This document shows positions 22,938 to 33,709 of a stretch of DNA of 64,000 bases, in pieces. Source of the DNA: Acephala macrosclerotiorum (lineage: Eukaryota > Ascomycota > Leotiomycetes > Helotiales > Mollisiaceae). The notes below the pieces were generated by a model. That model was not told the origin of the DNA. It searched no databases and worked only from the letters and a program-made list of their open reading frames with translations. Where the stretch lies: NCBI GenBank assembly GCA_014904845.1, contig MU119222.1:1-64000 (forward strand), in the 5' to 3' direction. Position numbers and translations under genes: made by a program. The first letter of the stretch is position 1. Each line of letters begins with the position of its first letter.

Positions 22938-24462
22938 TTTATAGTGGGCTTGGTGGGTGATGAGTTCAGAAAGAGAGAGGGAAGCGTGTTTACTGATTGT
23001 TTGGGAGGTCAATAGGACGTTGTTTACATGTGAGAAAGGGTGCCTTGTGCGATCGCTTTTCCGGGGTACAGATTCTTGAATACGAATGAAACGATTGGCT
23101 GAGAACACAAGATACGCGTTGGCCGCAGTGGACACGACATTTCGGACACCCCCCATTTTCGTCTTTTGCCTTAGCCTTTGGCCTTCGTGCAAGCCTTCAT
23201 TTTCGCGCGATCCCTACACAGAGATTCAGTCGTAAGTTCGCGGTCACGTGAACAATTGAAATTTGTTTGCATGTCGCGAGCCACGTCAGGCCTAATTGCC
23301 CTTCGCAGGAGACCAGGACGGCTTGTTAGCTCCCCATGAGGGTGGGCCCTCGCTGTAGCTACGATCCTCGACATCCATGAAAAATTGCATGGTGGCAAAT
23401 GATAAAGAGGTAATTCCTAGAACGCCGTATTTCACTTCGTGCTTTCCTCTGCTCCCACAGGGCCCAGGAGGCGCCATGCGATGGCCAAGGCGACAAGGAA
23501 AATGGATATTTACTAATTGGAGTCCAAAATCCGGTTCGGAGGCCAAAAAGGACGCTGGTCTTGGGAATACTCAAAAATCCAGCATCACTCCGTACCTCCA
23601 CAGTGGGGTGAAAAAAAGATCCTGTCACAGTAATTCTCTTGCATCTGCACTCCTGTTGTCTTAGCTATGGGGTATGTCGACAATTAATCGTGTACAACTG
23701 TGTTATATCCTCAACCGTAAGATCTAGGCTCAGGTGAGCGTGAAGTAGCAAGAAAGGAGCGTGCTTGCTTGCTTGGAGGTGAAGTGAGGTCAAAATGACC
23801 CCACATCAACGCCAAGCACCAATCAAAAACCCAACACCCCCTTTTGTTGCACGTCGCACATCGCACTTTTTTTCGCAGGCACATCTCGACAGCAAAGCTG
23901 CCATGAGCAAACCTCCATCGCCAGATTTCGCTGGAGGCTACTTGGTGTCACGCGGAATAAGAAAAAGCTGTCTTGACGAGGTCAGGATAGCATCTTCACG
24001 CTGCGAAAGCAGTCAATTCTGATCTCTACAACTTAGTAAGCATAACTTCTGATATGCAGAAGTTAGAGCAAGCGACTTCTGATCTTCAAAAGTCACGGTC
24101 AGGGAAGGGATATAATTTGGAGCGGGGTGATCAAAACCCAGGTTAACAGAGAGAGAGGGCTGGCAAACTTGCAATCAAGGTGCGATGTGCAACAAAGAGT
24201 CGGGTGGGGGATGTGATTGGATGTTAGATGCCAAGAACCAATGAGGGGATGGGACTCATGTATCAAATCCTGGACTTTCTACAGCGCTTTCGGCAATGGA
24301 CAAATCGTGGTTGAGAGTTGAGGATTGAAGAGATAATAATCAAGCCTCGCAATGCATTTATAACCCACGATCTAGTCTACATTACATGCATATGTGTACA
24401 TCTACCATCCTCTCCCCTCCCTCTATCTCTTCTCCTGCCATAGTCCACCTCTCTCACAGGTC
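22938..24462. other. Intergenic region
   Basis: Frames on both strands at 23170-23660 overlap each other without starts or motifs, and I do not accept them as genes. Near 24028-24095 the word ACTTCTGAT(A/C)T recurs several times as a short local repeat. No RNA gene seen. Confidence 0.45.
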
Positions 24463-26469
24463 TCAACTTCCCTCAGCAATCCTCCAAGCCCTTAACGGCA
24501 ACCCCTGCAACTTAATAGCCGCCGGCTTAATATACCCCCAGAATGTCACAACCCCAATAATCACACACACAATATTCATAACATAATACCCATCTCTCGT
24601 CACATCACAGATGCCACCTCCTTGAATACAGCGATCTTTTTCTGAGGAAAGAGCGCAGGAGAAGGAGTCGGTGACGAGGGGACCGCGGAGTTTCGGGTCC
24701 AGGGTGTAAGTTGAGGGAGGGGGAATGCAGGTTGCGGAGGTGAAGAAGTCAACGAATTTGAGGACGAAGAAGCGGGGAAATGTGCCGCCTAGGTTGGAGA
24801 CGCTGGAATTTGTCAGTATGAAACGAAAGATTGGAGGAAATGGTACTCACGTAGCTAAAAGTGTCATGTAGGTCCCGCCAATAACTGGATCAGCAATCCT
24901 GGCATGGAAAGCAGAGATAGCAACGAACATGACCGTGCTCGTGAATGTCGAGAAGATATGCTCTGCGATCACAACCAGGAGGTACCATGTATCAACTCCC
25001 TTACTGGGGAAGATGACAACAGTGATTTGGGCAATGACAGCTGCGATCAAACGGCCGACGAAACCCCAGCACCAGAGACGCATGGGCGTGTATGTCGTTG
25101 ACCATTTTCCTGCGTAGTATCCCAATCCAATCTCGAATGGAAAATCTATCAAGACCGTCAAGGCGAGATCCTCCTGGCTGAATCCCTTGTCGATGAGCTT
25201 GAGGTTCGTGACTGCGTCGTTGGCTTGGAAGCCAATCTTCGCAATCAAGTGGATGATGATAATTGTCTGGATGTTTTTGAGCTTCAAAACTCCCCACATT
25301 ACCTTGTAGACATCCCAGATACCGTCTTCGTTCTTAGTCTTCTCTTCCTTTTTCAGAAGAGCCAGACCCAGTGTCACAATTATGTATGCCCAACCCCAGA
25401 ATGTAAGGTACCCTCCCAAAGTCATAACACCTTCCTCCAAAGGCGTCTTGCGGAACCATTTATTGGCGAAATCTGGAGAGTTGAATGCAAGAAAAACAGT
25501 GTAGGACATGAACTGGCCAGCAGTCAAGCCAACCGTCTGTGCTGTCGAAGCATAGGAGATGTTGCCTGGCGTCAAGAGCGTCAAAGCCCAACCATCCACT
25601 GCAATATCTTGTGTCGCGCACATGAAAACCAGGAAGAACCACCAGCCCGTGAAGCCCCATATTCCAGATCCGCCATCTGAAGCTGCCGTAGCCATCATAG
25701 ACTTCGCCCTCGCTCCAAGCCATATCATTCCAACTCCAGACAACATCTGAATCGGCATGATCCAGCTTTTCCGTCTGCCAAGCTTCGGACTCCAGCACGC
25801 ATCCACAATAGGACTCCATAACAGCTTCAACGAATACGGGTATGAAGCCAAACTGAACACCCCTAGCGCAGAATACGACAAATTGTCGCCTTTCAGAATA
25901 AACGGCACCGATCCAGTCGCCAACCCCATCGGCACTCCTTGCAAGAAGTATAATAGTACCAGCAATCCAAAATTCCTCCTGTCTTGTATAGGCAGCTGAA
26001 AGAACCCATGATTATTTATCGTCGGCGTCCTTGGCACATGGTCATCCAACGTAAAGCTTTCCCTCGCCATCAGGTTCGCCGTCACCGTGGGGGATTCTAT
26101 CGAGGCGTTCTTGCGCCTGTATTCCACATTGCTATTCATTTTTCCGTTCGCGTGCCCGTTTTCTCCTCCTGACGCGGAGGCCGAGCCTTTAGGCTCTTGC
26201 GATCGAGGCCGTCGGGCCTTGGTACCCATAGAAGGCTCTTCGTCTTCGTCTGAGGAAGTAGCGAGGAGGTGTGCGGTGTCTTCTGCGGACTTGTGAGAGG
26301 AGATGGATGTGTTTCTGTTATGACGTTGACCAGCAGGAGGGAGTTCGTCTAGTTCTTGCGCGTGCGGAAATTGGGGATCGTGGTGAAGCGGCAGATGTGA
26401 ATTATGGTAAAGAGAAGGTTGAGAATGTACGGTTATTGAAGGGAGTGTGTTTTCCAGTGGTGTAGGCAT
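24463..26469 (-). CDS. Acetyl-CoA transporter (AT-1 / SLC33A1 family)
   Basis: Two exons, 26469-24851 and 24802-24463, with a 48-bp intron, give 652 residues. The first 160 residues are hydrophilic and Ser/Glu-rich. The membrane part starts with NFGLLVLLYFLQGVPMGLA and SVPFILKG, then SYSALGVFSLASYPYSLKLL, the charged loop SPKLGRRKSWIMPIQ and about ten further helices, ending in a lumen-facing loop with several Cys (TCIPPPSTY, DRCIQGGGICDVTRDGYYVM) and a final helix. These blocks are characteristic of acetyl-coenzyme A transporter 1, which carries acetyl-CoA into the ER/Golgi lumen for acetylation of lipids and proteins. Length fits fungal members. The intron falls at LLAT / VSNLGGTFPR, restoring the conserved sequence, which supports the model. 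Confidence 0.92.
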
Positions 26470-26932
26470 CCATGTGGTGTTTATAGAGGACTCGCTGGCC
26501 TCTAAGTCCAGGAAACGGGAAAGGGTCTAAAGTTGATTAGATCCAGGCACGAAACGTACATCAAGCGAACGTGGCCTCTTTGGAGAGTGGGAGTGGTTGG
26601 AACGCGAAAATAATGATGATAAATTATTTTGCCATCGAGACAGTGGCACATGCAGAATTATTGAGACGAGGAAATGGAAGCATAATCTTTGTGTTTGAAG
26701 ATTCGAGGGGGCTACATGAGACAAAGGATTCGCATGCAATGAGCCTCAGCTCGTTATCTGTTCTCAGCTTACGAATTACAGCAACCCCCGCAATTTACAC
26801 GTGCAGAGGCGTTGAAGATTAGCGACAACGCGTCAACGCTCCTCTCGATCACGACGTCTACTCTATCACAACGACGTCTATCTGAAAGATTATTGTATCC
26901 TCATACTGATTAATCGTGTATTTATCGCAATC
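26470..26932. promoter_or_regulatory. Divergent promoter region (transporter / CENP-O)
   Basis: This 463-bp gap separates the minus-strand acetyl-CoA transporter from the plus-strand CENP-O gene, so both promoters must lie here. A short direct repeat, ACGACGTCTA, occurs twice at about 26851 and 26871. No further gene is supported. Confidence 0.4.
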
Positions 26933-27892
26933 ATGCTACCCTCAACAGACGACTCTATCATCGAAGACCCAGTGGGCGCACAACTCGACACCGAAATCTC
27001 CTCCCTCCAATCCCAAAGTAAACATCCGCTCCTCATCCTTCCATCCCATCTAACGCGCCTAGTACTCGCCCTCAAAGCCCATCGCAAGACACAAGCAACA
27101 ACCATACTCTCCTCCCGCTCTACCCAAGCAACCCTCTCCCGCCTCTGCGCTTCCCAGAAGTCCACACAATCAACTCATTCCACCCCCGAAACAGACATTT
27201 CACCCCTGCTCTCAACATCCACCGCCCAAGCAGCCCACAACCAAGAAAACCTCTACCGCTGCTGTGCCGGCATAACCACCTTCCGTATCCGCGACCCCGA
27301 TCCCCGCGCTGTAGACAATGGGTACATCCTCGGAATACGAATTGATGTCTCAACGTCGGGGAAGTTTGTCAGGCCGTATTATATCATGTTGAATAAACCG
27401 TGGGCAGGAAAGGAGCTGTTGAGAGTTCATAGACATACTGTTCCGCCCTGTATTCCACTTTCTTCCCTCGCCGATAGATGGCTACCCAATGGGAAAGGAG
27501 CTGTTGCGATGGGTGATAAGGAGCTGGGAGGAAGGAGGCAGGATTTAACGCGCTTTGTAAGGGCGTTGAGGAGGGAGGTTGTGGGATATCATAATCGGGT
27601 CTCAGTGATTAAAGGACTGAGGAAGGAATTTAAACTTGATGAGAAAGTTTCGAGGAAGGGGAAGGATAGAGAGAGGGTTATTGCTGATATTACGGCTGCG
27701 GATGCGGAGGCGAAACAGGTTAGGATTGAGTGGGTGGATGGGAGGATTGGAAGGGCGGTGGTGGATGATAAGGGAGAGGTTGGGAAATGTGTTGTTATTG
27801 GGGAGGAGGGGAGGGATAGGGAGGTTGAAAGGAGGGTTGTTGCTGGTGGGATGGAGGGGATTGGGGAGAGGTTGAGGGATGGGATGTATTGA
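26933..27892 (+). CDS. MCM21: Kinetochore protein CENP-O / Mcm21 family
   Basis: Single exon, 319 residues, from ATG 26933. The N-terminal 100 residues include a helical segment (DTEISSLQSQSK ... TRLVLALKAHRK), as expected for the coiled-coil part that pairs with the CENP-P/Ctf19 partner. The conserved core follows: YRCCAGITTFRIRDPDPRAV, DNGYILGIRIDV, GKFVRPYYIMLNK, LLRVHRHTVPPCIPLSSL and DLTRFVRALRREVVGYHNR. This matches fungal Mcm21/Mal2 (CENP-O), a subunit of the inner-kinetochore COMA complex. The C-terminal third is highly charged and rich in Arg and Gly. The G-rich 3' half contrasts with the C-rich 5' half in base composition, but the frame is intact. Confidence 0.85.
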   Translation: MLPSTDDSIIEDPVGAQLDTEISSLQSQSKHPLLILPSHLTRLVLALKAHRKTQATTILSSRSTQATLSRLCASQKSTQSTHSTPETDISPLLSTSTAQAAHNQENLYRCCAGITTFRIRDPDPRAVDNGYILGIRIDVSTSGKFVRPYYIMLNKPWAGKELLRVHRHTVPPCIPLSSLADRWLPNGKGAVAMGDKELGGRRQDLTRFVRALRREVVGYHNRVSVIKGLRKEFKLDEKVSRKGKDRERVIADITAADAEAKQVRIEWVDGRIGRAVVDDKGEVGKCVVIGEEGRDREVERRVVAGGMEGIGERLRDGMY

Positions 27893-28018
27893 GGCTTTGT
27901 GGAATTCGGTGTTTGGAGTTTTGATGTGGGATATCATGGTTGATAGTTTAGTAGATACCCGGGATGGGAGGTGCAATTTGCTGCTTTCTCAAGTGATTAT
28001 TCGTTCAGACAATCATTC
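27893..28018. other. 3' flank of CENP-O gene
   Basis: Short untranslated-looking sequence between the stop of the CENP-O gene and the start of a 72-bp tandem array. Confidence 0.3.
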
Positions 28019-28262
28019 TTCCTCGTCGCATTGTTTGCTCCTATGTCCAGCATCCATTTCTCATCAGTAAATCTCGTACATTCGGTCTCTTTCCTTGCCT
28101 TATTGTCTAGGTCTCTACCAGTTTTCATCCCCACGTCAGAGTCTATTATCACCTCAATTTATTTGCTTGCCGCATTGTCCGTACTCCCTGCAGCGTCCGT
28201 GCATCCGTCAGTAGTTTTTATCTCCTCAACCTCTATTCTTGCATTATTCTCTGTACCTCTTC
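28019..28262. repeat. Tandem array, 72-bp unit, about 3.4 diverged copies
   Basis: Units start at 28019, 28090, 28162 and 28234 (spacing 71, 72, 72). Each opens with TTTCCTTGCCGCATTGTC-like sequence and shares further blocks downstream. A plus-strand frame from an ATG at 27971 is open across the whole array to 28288, giving a 24-residue peptide repeat with a hydrophobic core (FLALLS..LPV). Whether it is coding is unknown; the period being a multiple of three is compatible with coding but not proof. Confidence 0.7.
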
Positions 28263-28587
28263 TCACTTTCTTCCTTAGCAAACAGTAGGATCAGACGATA
28301 CAGTCTCCAATTATTGTTGTCAACAATTTTCCCCCTCTTTTGGACAAAATGTCGTAATAAACGTTTTTTTGTATCCACTCGAGGACATCTCATTCTCACC
28401 ACAAACTGCAACCACTTTTCCCCTTGAAAACGAAGATCCCTAATCACGTAGTTGTGCTTCCTTATCCCCCTCTCCTACTCGGCACCATGACTTAACCTTC
28501 TCTAGTCATGGGTAAGTTATCCTCTCCGTAATATATGCTGTTTTCTAGCGTGGCATATAGAGTCTCAGCCTTTGAAGTGGAGAGAAA
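28263..28587. other. Spacer between two tandem arrays
   Basis: No gene, RNA or repeat recognised. Confidence 0.3.
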
Positions 28588-28870
28588 GGTGTCCACGTGA
28601 AGCCAGACGCTTAGGTAGGCAGAGGCGTCCAGATGAGGAGAGATGTTCAAGGGGGGAAGACAGTCGGTGAATGGAAGCGGTCAAGTGGGGTTAAACGTTT
28701 AGACGAGGAGACGTCAAGGTAGGGAGGAACGTCCAGATGGAGCCAGATGTCCAAGTGAAGCGACGTCCAGGTAAGGAGACGTCCATTGAAGAGAAGGCTG
28801 AGGTAAAGAAAGATACTCAAGCAAATGAAGAAGTCCAAGTGAGGCTATCTGCTGAGACAAAGAAACAGTG
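28588..28870. repeat. Degenerate minisatellite, unit about 16-19 bp (GTCCARGTGAAG..)
   Basis: GTCCA/GTCAA/GTTCA words followed by a purine-rich block (GGTAAGGAGAC, AGTGAAGCGAC, GATGGAGCCAGAT) recur every 16-19 bases for about 280 bp. The plus-strand frame from ATG 28737 and the minus-strand frame ending at 28647 are both partly open, giving repetitive VQVK-like or LDV-like peptides. I regard them as by-products of the repeat. Confidence 0.65.
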
Positions 28871-29627
28871 CAACATTGGGAGAGATGCGCAAGCAAAGCC
28901 AAGCGTCAAAACGCAGACGTCTTGTATCTTATATAGATTCATGACTCGCGGCCGTCAGATTTTCGAACGGTCTTCTATACAAAAACCATAGCCTGGATGC
29001 TAGTAATCGAGCAACAAAGACTCACGACTGCAACCCCGATCTTAGGTGTGCTAGAACTTTGGCAACTGGTCCAAGAAGTCTGACGTCCTGTTCCGGCCAG
29101 TCCAGAAGCTGTGAGACTAGTTCATGACCAGGTTGTTCAGGCTGACGACCGGCTCAGTTTGGTATTGTTGTCATTTGTATTTTTGCTGTCAAGTCTCCCA
29201 ATCTATTTCACCGCGAAGCTTCACTTTATTGCAATTGCCGTCAAGGTTGATACTCGGTCATGATCAAAGGTAATAAGGCACTGTGGTGCAGGAATGCTGC
29301 GCCTTGAATTGAGATGAAAGTCACAACAGGGACAATGCCCCTTCCTTTGATGACATTCATAAAGCACATCCATCTAGTTGTATTCCAGGCTTAATTCACC
29401 TTCTAATCTTGCAAATCGAGTAACCGCAATATTCGATACGTCTTCGCTGCTTGGAATACATTCTCGAGTCCGCGACTCGGCCAGGTCGATGTGACCCTTA
29501 TTGCAGCAAGCCATTGTACACCTCTAATGTTGACCCAAATCTCGAGAACGTTCTGTTCCAAACCGACAATCTTCAGCCAAACTTCTCAGCTTCAACCTTC
29601 AACAATGTCCCAATTTATTACATCTCC
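28871..29627. other. Intergenic region
   Basis: No gene supported. The plus-strand frame from 29451 to 29855 lacks an ATG at its 5' end and overlaps the antisense of a better-supported secreted-protein gene. Confidence 0.4.
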
Positions 29628-30002
29628 TCACAACTCATCAAACGTCCTAGGCGGTTCGCAATGATGCCCTCCCTGTGTATTCTACATCCAATCAGTCCAC
29701 CTCCCCTCAAAATCCCTCTCTCATACGACACTCACCTGCCCGCTACAACATCCCGGCTTGTCGCTCCTCGGACACGTCCACCTGCTTCTAGTAATCGCGC
29801 GGTCCTCCTCTTTAGGAATGGCATCATGACCTGCAGAACAATATTAGCGTTGTAGTCCGAATATGCCCTGGGAGATTTTACATGACATGTCGACTTTGCT
29901 GCAGCAGATTCCTGTCTGATCTGAGGGACATTTGAAGTAAACGTCAGGAGGCGCGACTTTGGTGGCCCAGAGTACTTTGGTGATCATTGAGACGATTTGC
30001 AT
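29628..30002 (-). CDS. Small cysteine-rich secreted-type protein A
   Basis: Three exons (30002-29882, 29830-29736, 29672-29628; introns 51 and 63 bp) give 86 residues. The mature part reads DVYFKCPSDQTGICC, with further Cys in the second exon (RWTCPRSDKPGCC) and one in the third. The gene is a paralogue of the one at 30373-30806: the DVYF.CP.D.TG.CC block matches, the first intron is phase 1 in both, and exon 2 is exactly 95 bp in both. The N-terminus (MQIVSMITKVLWATKVA) contains two lysines and is a poorer signal peptide than its neighbour's, so secretion may be weakened. The family is unknown to me; such proteins in plant-associated fungi are often effector or surface candidates, but no function is shown. 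Confidence 0.65.
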
Positions 30003-30372
30003 CTTAGCTGGTGGATGTTGCTTGAGTGAAGAGCGGTTTTGGGAGATGGACAGGAATAAATTAAGTCTCACTGGAAATAGGGATGACGTGCGGATGTAAG
30101 GGGGCGAGATCTTTAGCGAACCCCTGCATTCCCCTTATTCCCTTCCTCCTCGCATGCTTTCTTCAACTCTTCCAATTGATATTTATACCCGGCCAGTATA
30201 CTGGAATTCAAGGGAAGGTGCCTCTGAGAGGTTGAGAGATTCCCTTTTCGCAGGAAAATTTTCTAGTCATCCTTCTTGCATCACTTCACGATCATTGAAG
30301 AAAGAATGACGAAAACATCGTTGCATTGACCTCCTGACTACTCTAGAACACTACAGTACCTCCTCCCAGCAT

Positions 30373-30806
30373 CTACCCACCTTCGTTCTGATTCTGTCCT
30401 TCCTGCGAAATCATGGGCCCGATAGGATCTTCGGCGCAACACAATCCCCCGTTTGGCCCGACTCAAGCGTCCGCTCCCTATCAGCCCATATTCTTTTCCT
30501 TCTGGAGGGCATTGCTTACCTCAGGATCACAGCAGTTAGCGGTGAAACCGACGTTGTTCAAACAAGCCCATTCATGCTTGTGAATAGCATTTGCTGGCTT
30601 GGTTGCGTCGTGACCTGAGAACTTTGTCAGTAATACTCTTTAAGAACCAAGTTCTCATTGTGAAAGAAAGGCCGAGAAATGGATAACGAACATAGTTGGA
30701 AGAGACAGCATTGACCGGTGTAGTCTGCTGGGCAGGTGAAGTAAACGTCGATGGCAGTGGTCGAGGTGACTGCGAGCGCGAGGGTGAGGATAGATGAAAA
30801 CTGCAT
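30373..30806 (-). CDS. Small cysteine-rich secreted protein B
   Basis: Exons 30806-30692, 30614-30520 and 30402-30373 (introns 77 and 117 bp) encode 79 residues. A clean signal peptide (MQFSSILTLALAVTSTTA) precedes IDVYFTCPADYTGQCC; the second exon adds HDATKPANAIHKHEWACLNN and FTANCCDP. Cysteines form C-x8-CC-x4-C-x15-20-C-x9-CC, suggesting three disulphides. The third exon is tiny and Gln/Asn-rich; if the second intron is retained the protein ends 12 residues later instead, so the C-terminus is uncertain. Tandem orientation, shared intron phase and equal exon-2 length show it arose by duplication with gene A. The donor of intron 1 (GTTCGT) is weak. Confidence 0.7.
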
Positions 30807-31840
30807 CTTGAATGTGGTTCTGATTTCGAGTCTTGAATGTAGAAGAAATAGTTTCGAATATTTCATGGCTCTTGTATAACAATTTGAACATCTATAAGTA
30901 CTGAAAGGTGAGGTCTCATAAGCATCCTTCTCACGTTCTCGGTACACCATCTTCCTCGTGGCTTGCGCTGGATATTACAAAAACGAGTTTTGTACCACAA
31001 CACACAACATCGTACTGTATCAAGCTGACGGGAACTAGTAACCTGTGCCAGAAAATAACGTTTGAGAACGATTCGAAGAAATGAGATTGTCCCTATAACG
31101 AAGGAATTGATATGTCACCTGTTCCCTTCCTCTAGGACAGCAAGTCACTTCGCGTTTGTAGCTCGAAGCAAGCCGGAATGAGCTCCTCCTCCGAGTCTTT
31201 GATCTATGCCTTCGTTCCGTTGCTCTTTTTTATAATACATTTGAGCCCTGCGGATTCATCTGATTGATTCATTGCGGACGGCGCTGAAAACCCCCCCCAT
31301 TTGGTGTTACACGATCAAGACATTGTCTCACTATCGCTGAATTAAAGCACAGCGCGGAACTCGTCAAACTGCAGCTTTGTAAATTACCTCCGTAAAGAGA
31401 TGCCGAAAGCTAAAAACCCCCTTATAACGCCTCGCAATCAAACCGGCAATTGCCATTTCGGCTGAAAGCCACATCACTCCACAACCTTCCTCCTTTCGCG
31501 CCTCCATCACAGACTCTTTCAAATTCCACACCACCTCAATGATTTCGATCACATTCAAATCCTTTTCAGAAGTCAGACATTGCAGATTATCAAATAAACA
31601 TTGTTCCTCGTATACAAATGGTTGTCAAGTAACATGCGCAAACTCCGACCCTCATCGAGTCGTCATCATCGCGTCAAGAAATTAATTATGCTAATGAGCC
31701 GATACTTCGTTCGCATCCAAAATATACATGAATTATTCATTCGGAACCTTTTCCCCAATCCATGTCCCCTTCCCAGTACACCAATTAAAACGCTCCTATC
31801 CTTTCCATTACACCGACTCAAATCCGCTCGCTCAAATGAT
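30807..31840. other. Intergenic region
   Basis: No gene supported. A minus-strand frame at 31364-31558 reads well for 60 codons but has no ATG and no splice partner that I could find. It contains the promoter of secreted gene B and the 3' flank of the GPI protein gene. Confidence 0.4.
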
Positions 31841-32869
31841 TTACAAAAGAGCAGCAACCAAACCAACGGCCATCATGGCACCACCAACCTTGACAGCTCC
31901 AGCACCGCCGGTGACTGGAACATAGGCAGTAGAGGTGTTCTTAGGAGCGGCTGGGTATCCAGTTCCAGTAGATCCCCAAGGCTTGGTAGTAGCAGTCGAG
32001 ACTCCAGCTGGCCAAGTTTGAGCAGCAGATGGGGTAACAGTGATGACTGAAGTGTAGTAGCTGGGGACGCAAGTCGAGATAGTGATGACGGAGATGACTG
32101 GGCTGGAAGCTGGGTAAGACTCGATGGGCTTGCTGACTGAGATGGGTGGTGGGACGACGGTATATGGCTTGGAGGTCCAGGTGTTGGTCTCGGCGGGGTA
32201 GGTCGCTGTGACGGGGCAGGAGGTGGTGTAGGTGATGACGCTGGAGGTCTTGGAGCCAACAGGGCAGTTCTGCAGGGTTCATATTAGCACGGCTCGAGAT
32301 CCTTGTCGGAAAGAAGAACGTACGGTAACCTCAGGTGGGCACTTGCTGATGGTGTACTCGGTAGTCTGATAGACAGTCGAGGTGGTCCATGGGGTCTCCT
32401 CTGGTGGGGAGGTTGTGGTGACTGGGCAAGAGGTGGTCCTGGTGATGACGCTGGAAGTCTTGGAGCCAACTGGGCAGTTGGTCACCTGAGGTGGGCAAGA
32501 TAGGATAGTGTATTCCTTAGTCTCGTAGACAGTGCTGGTGGTCCATGGGGTCTCAGTGGTGACTGGGGCAGAGGAGGTCGCTGTCTCGGTCTCAGTGACT
32601 GGGCAGCTGTTCGTCGAAATGAGTCAGCATGCGTCATTCAACCATGGGGGTCTTGGGGGTGCTTGAATGGGAACTCACATTGTGGTGTAGAGAGAAATGA
32701 TGTCGGTGGTCACCTGTCCAATTCTGGCTGGGCAGTCAGTGACTTCAGGAGCACAAGAAGTAACAGTGTAGACTGAAGTAGTGTAGACGGTCGAGGTGGT
32801 CGACGCGCTACCGTAACCAGCGCGGGCAACGGCAGCGAGCCCAAGGGCAGAGATAACTGAGGCCTTCAT
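31841..32869 (-). CDS. GPI-anchored Ser/Thr-rich cell-wall protein
   Basis: Exons 32869-32679, 32606-32324 and 32269-31841 (introns 72 and 54 bp) give 300 residues. A signal peptide (MKASVISALGLAAVARA) is followed by three related modules: TTSTVYTTSVYTVTSCAPEV with DCPARIGQVTTDIISLYTT, then two copies of a WTTSTVY..(K/T)EYTI..CPP module ending NCPVGSKTSSVIT, each with spaced Cys. The C-terminal part is Pro/Ser/Thr-rich and ends in a hydrophobic segment (VGGAMMAVGLVAALL) after Gly/Ala, typical of GPI signals. The first module is close to the 73-residue repeats in the chitinase at 8667-12902. The product is probably covalently attached to the cell wall; it has no enzyme domain. Module-sized repeats make copy-number variation between strains likely. 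Confidence 0.88.
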
Positions 32870-33709
32870 TTCGAAGAGAGGAAAGTTGATCTTGAAGAAA
32901 GGTTTCAAAGAAGAACAATTAGAGAGTGGATGAAAGAGTGTAACTGTATCGAAGATACAAAAATGAGTGTGGTGAAGTATTGGCTTGGGGAGGAAAAAAA
33001 ACAAGAGAGAAAGGAAAGAGAGTAGAAGTAACTATATACCTACCTCATATTAGGATTCAGGAAAAGTGGGAGAACCCGAGAAGGCTTGCGCCCACCGGTT
33101 CGTGATGTTACATCTCGACTCCATGCAGTGACCAAACTCTCACCGTTCTATTTCCACTTGTCACGTTGTGGGCTAAAGGAAATTGCTGCGATCGTATTCT
33201 CGCTGCACTGGCCAAATAGGGGTATCTGGCGGTCGCTTAACAATATCGGCCACAGAAGGAGTTTAGCGGCACCAATGATCGCCAATGACTGGGACTGCTT
33301 ATTTCCACCAACAGAGAATTTGCGGGGAAGCTGCAGAAGCTGCAAATTACCCCTGACGCCGTCTCTGGAGCCGTAGCCGCCAGTGGCCTTAAGCATAATG
33401 GATAGCCCGTACCTGCATATTCTCAGTTCATCCGACCATGTTTGGGCGCCCTCGGTGATTCACTTACGAGAAGTGCTAAGGATTAATTTCGCCAGGGAGC
33501 AAATGAGAGCAGAATACGGAAAGGCGCTGAAAATGCTCGCTGGTGAAAGTCCGCTTATGAGACGGACTGAGGGAAAACGCGATGAGGGGTTCGCTGGCTG
33601 GAAAAGAAGTGCGATGGATGGGTTAGAGGTCGAGTGATTCGATGATGCAGCACCCAGTCCTGATGACATCCATGTGGCCATGTTTAACATCGGGATCCGA
33701 CCCAAAGCA
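32870..33709. other. Intergenic region
   Basis: A plus-strand frame from ATG 33398 to 33637 (80 codons) is open but without motif or support. The region upstream of 32869 contains the promoter of the GPI protein gene. Nothing else recognised. Confidence 0.4.

Noticed and set aside
25225..25819. ORFs of 151 and 119 codons within the acetyl-CoA transporter
   Set aside because: Shadows in other frames of a well-supported gene.
29451..29855. Plus-strand 134-codon ORF
   Set aside because: No ATG at its start, and it lies antisense to the spliced secreted-protein gene A, which has matching structure in its paralogue.
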